A DNA stretch of 6,887 nt from an uncultured Anaerococcus sp. (GTDB lineage Bacteria > Bacillota > Clostridia > Tissierellales > Peptoniphilaceae), in the NCBI GenBank assembly GCA_943913325.1, contig CALTXP010000083.1, positions 1 to 6,887 on the forward strand, given 5' to 3'. Shown piece after piece: positions 5,506-6,887 of the stretch (position 1 is its first letter; every line of letters starts with the position of its first letter). Below the pieces are notes generated by a model that saw nothing but the letters and a program-made list of their open reading frames with translations, was not told the DNA's origin and made no database searches. The position numbers and the translations under genes are program-made.

Positions 5506-6031
5506 TTGAAATACAAGCAAATATTTAACTCTGGAGTTACTTTTCAATAATTTTACGATACTGCTCAGGATAGATATAAGAATTATGCTAATAATGCGAT
5601 AAGAAATTATTTAAATTTAGAGAGAGATTTAGAAAAGGTTAGTAGTATAACAAGCAAATTTAATATACTTGCGATTGGAGAAAACTGGTGTATTGATTCT
5701 ATAATTAATATTCCTGTAGTTCATTGGTTAGAAAAATAATGAAAATATAAAACTTAAAGTAATAGATACAGATAGTTACAGTAAGTTTATGCCTAATGAA
5801 AAAGTTATTACACCAACATTTATTATTATGAATCAAGAATATCAGGAGATAGGGAAATGGGTTCAATATCCTAAAAGAATAATAGATGTGGTTGAATCTA
5901 AGGACCAAGTTCGAGTTATAGTAGAGAAAAGGAGATACCGACAGGGAGAATATATTGTAGATCCATTGAAAGAGGTATTAGATATCCTGATTAACTATAT
6001 AAATAATATTTATTTAGACAGGAGGAAATAA
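5506..6031 (+). pseudogene. Thioredoxin-family protein gene, broken by a stop and a frameshift
   Basis: Reading from TTG at 5506, eleven bases after AGGAGG, the frame begins LKYKQIFNSGVTFQ and meets TAA at 5548-5550. It continues in the same frame through FNILAIGENWCIDS (codons 52-65) to HWLEK and TAA at 5737-5739. Shifting one base at the A-run 5732-5736 restores the protein: NNENIKLKVIDTD, then PNEKVITPTFIIMN and on to NNIYLDRRK and TAA at 6029-6031. The W-C-x-D-S and T-P-T (cis-Pro) motifs and alternating strands mark a thioredoxin fold. The second active-site Cys is replaced by Ser65, so it would not be a normal disulphide reductase. The two lesions (CAATAA, perhaps once CAAGAA, and a lost A) indicate decay, unless one is a sequencing error. 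The CopZ-like gene starts one base after it, so the two were an operon. The stretch 5789-6031 alone has an ATG but no ribosome binding site. Confidence 0.75.
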
Positions 6032-6032
6032 A

Positions 6033-6533
6033 GTGAGTCAAAAAAATAAGATAAATCAATCTTGCTGTGGTTCAATACAAAAAACCACTGGTACAGTGGA
6101 AGAAAAAGCAAATTGCCCCAAATGTCATAAAATAGGAGAAAAGGTTAAGAATATAACTGTAAAGCATATGGTATCAGAAAACCTTATGGGAAAGGTTGTA
6201 GATGAAGAAACTTACTATTTATGTATGAATGAAGATTGTGATGTCGTGTATTATAACTTAAACAATGAAAGAGTTTTTTATAAGGAAGATGTAAAAGTTC
6301 CTATATGGTTTAAAAAGGATGCAAATCCCAAATATATATGCTATTGCAACCAAGTTACAGAGCAACAAATTATAAACGCTGTTTTAGACAATGGTGCAAA
6401 GAATATTAAAGATATTATTAGACTTACAGGGGCAATGGAAAATGGAAAGTGCGAAATTAACAATCCTTTGGGTAAATGCTGTAGTCCTTTTATTCAAGAA
6501 ACTATCAATAAAGCATTAAATAGCAAAGAATAG
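6033..6533 (+). CDS. CopZ N-terminal-like zinc and [2Fe-2S] cluster-binding protein
   Basis: This 166-residue Cys-rich soluble protein has SCCGS (10-14), then C28-x2-C31 and C64-x4-C69, which fit a zinc site as in the CopZ zinc-binding domain. It ends with a BFD-like [2Fe-2S] domain (101-165) with C103-x-C105, C140 and C149/C150. That order matches the N-terminal half of Archaeoglobus CopZ, which carries zinc and a [2Fe-2S] cluster and can deliver copper after reduction. The C-terminal HMA copper-binding domain of that protein is absent, so it may be an electron or cluster partner for metal handling. GTG at 6033 is the start: AGGAGG (6020-6025) lies seven bases upstream, inside the end of the thioredoxin-like gene whose stop is at 6029-6031. 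The frame is undamaged although its operon partner is broken. Confidence 0.8.
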   Translation: MSQKNKINQSCCGSIQKTTGTVEEKANCPKCHKIGEKVKNITVKHMVSENLMGKVVDEETYYLCMNEDCDVVYYNLNNERVFYKEDVKVPIWFKKDANPKYICYCNQVTEQQIINAVLDNGAKNIKDIIRLTGAMENGKCEINNPLGKCCSPFIQETINKALNSKE

Positions 6534-6534
6534 T

Positions 6535-6566
6535 TTGCGACACATAATTTATAAAATACGTCACAA
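6535..6566. repeat. Imperfect dyad around an AT-rich -10-like core
   Basis: TTGCGAC (6535-6541) and GTCACAA (6560-6566) are inverted repeats with one mismatch, separated by 18 bases containing TATAAAAT (6550-6557). It starts two bases after the stop of the CopZ-like gene. It could be an operator over a promoter for the next gene, but I find no matching -35 box. Confidence 0.25.
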
Positions 6567-6612
6567 CAGTAATAAAATTAAAAATAATAAAAAACTATAG
6601 AATTAAAATTTT

Positions 6613-6647
6613 AGCGGTTCAGATGTAAAAGTCTGGGCCGCTTTTTT
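6613..6647 (+). terminator. Strong intrinsic terminator in the pcfB leader
   Basis: AGCGGTTCAGA (6613-6623) pairs with TCTGGGCCGCT (6632-6642) over 11 bases including two G-T wobbles, with an 8-base loop, and TTTTTT (6642-6647) follows. It is the most GC-rich hairpin in its surroundings. It separates the CopZ-like gene from the conjugation gene and ends only 13 bases before the latter's ribosome binding site. Confidence 0.85.
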
Positions 6648-6667
6648 ATTTTCCCCAGAAAGGAGGT
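6632..6667 (+). promoter_or_regulatory. Possible antiterminator hairpin and ribosome binding site of pcfB
   Basis: TCTGGG (6632-6637), which is part of the terminator's 3' arm, is also perfectly complementary to CCCAGA (6654-6659). Forming this second hairpin (16-base loop) would break the terminator. It ends at the base before the ideal ribosome binding site AAGGAGGT (6660-6667), seven bases from the ATG. The pairing is seen in sequence; its regulatory use is inferred. Confidence 0.45.
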
Positions 6668-6674
6668 CACCTAT

Positions 6675-6887
6675 ATGGTAAATGATGAAGTTAATAATAA
6701 GGCTATAAATATTGAGATAAAAGTGGCTCAGTATTCAGCAAAGGCTATTTTAAAAGCTATGAAAAAGATTATAGAAGATGCCGCTGAAAAAAGCCAACCA
6801 CTTGCAGATTATATTAGTGAAAAAAGAAAAACTAATTCAAGGAAACTTAAGGATATGGTAAAGAAAGGTCAGCTGGAAAATATTGAT
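6675..6887 (+). CDS. pcfB: PcfB-family (DUF3801) conjugation protein, 3' end outside window
   Basis: The frame is open from ATG 6675 to the window edge (71 residues, no stop). It opens MVNDEVNNKAINIEIKVAQY and continues SAKAILKAMKKIIEDAAEK. A basic stretch follows, SRKLKDMVKKGQ (55-66), equivalent to the GKQ-x-LKxLxKQ region of PcfB proteins. PcfB was named from the Enterococcus pCF10 transfer genes, and relatives lie beside the coupling protein PcfC/TcpA (VirD4-like) and relaxase genes in Firmicute conjugative elements. Its precise role in transfer is unclear. The ribosome binding site AAGGAGGT is near perfect. With a terminator immediately upstream and no promoter between, expression should depend on read-through. 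The family call comes from the N-terminal half only. Confidence 0.78.
   Translation, partial: MVNDEVNNKAINIEIKVAQYSAKAILKAMKKIIEDAAEKSQPLADYISEKRKTNSRKLKDMVKKGQLENID

Larger units (their letters stand above)
5191..6887 (+). mobile_element. One end of an integrative conjugative element (partial)
   Basis: Three observations support this. hsdM breaks abruptly inside a conserved motif. The sequence to the right is more AT-rich. It ends, within this window, in a PcfB-family conjugation gene with its own leader. The cargo between is a decayed thioredoxin-like gene and a CopZ-like metal/[2Fe-2S] protein, which suits metal-handling cargo of Firmicute elements. No integrase, relaxase or second end is visible, so the type of element and its full length are unknown. 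The 303 bases from 5203 to 5505 hold no gene, only the hairpins and weak promoter listed separately. Confidence 0.65.

Noticed and set aside
5705..5908. Minus-strand ORF rich in Phe, Ile and Tyr opposite the thioredoxin-like pseudogene
   Set aside because: The composition is what antisense AT-rich DNA gives, and the opposite strand has clear thioredoxin-fold sequence.
5789..6031. Independent 80-residue gene starting at ATG 5789
   Set aside because: It has no ribosome binding site and its sequence is the natural continuation of the upstream frame after a one-base shift, so it is the second half of the pseudogene.

Overview
The window looks like a piece of chromosome from a low-GC, anaerobic Firmicute, most like the Gram-positive anaerobic cocci (Anaerococcus/Peptoniphilus type). 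This is an inference from AT-rich codon use, strong AGGAGG ribosome binding sites, TATAAT promoters and the gene families present; no rRNA is available to prove it. The right-hand quarter appears to be one end of an integrative conjugative element (ICE) inserted in a type I restriction-modification gene.

Left part (1-3856), ordinary chromosome. Nothing recognisable lies in 1-129. A minus-strand YkvA/DUF1232 small membrane protein (181-471) ends at a good hairpin terminator. It diverges from a two-gene plus-strand unit: a DUF4236 membrane protein (611-1630) and, 9 bases later and probably translationally coupled, ornithine carbamoyltransferase (1640-2647). A YkvI-type APC-fold transporter (2759-3856) follows.

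Middle (3857-4515), about 660 bases without an intact gene. It holds a long-stem terminator or small-RNA-like hairpin, the frameshifted minus-strand remnant of an AbrB/MazE-type antitoxin, and a compact module with a minus-strand promoter, a hairpin and a 17-codon ORF. The remainder is unrecognised and leads up to hsdM.

Right part (4516-6887). hsdM, a type I DNA methyltransferase subunit, runs normally for about 225 residues and breaks off inside the SAM-binding motif (FDPTLG, where GSGS should follow). Foreign, more AT-rich sequence starts at about 5191 with three consecutive in-frame stops. This sequence holds a nested hairpin, an attenuator-like hairpin touching a ribosome binding site, a thioredoxin-like gene broken by a nonsense codon and a frameshift, an intact CopZ-N-terminal-like zinc/[2Fe-2S] protein, and the start of a PcfB-family (DUF3801) conjugation gene. 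The last gene sits directly behind a strong terminator, with no room for its own promoter. The 3' arm of that terminator can pair instead with a CCCAGA next to the ribosome binding site, so a terminator/antiterminator switch is possible.

Together, a host transport and arginine-metabolism region is followed by a restriction locus that acquired a conjugative element, which disabled hsdM and brought in a partly decayed metal/redox cargo cluster. The most distinctive signals are the hsdM/element junction and the predicted switch before pcfB.
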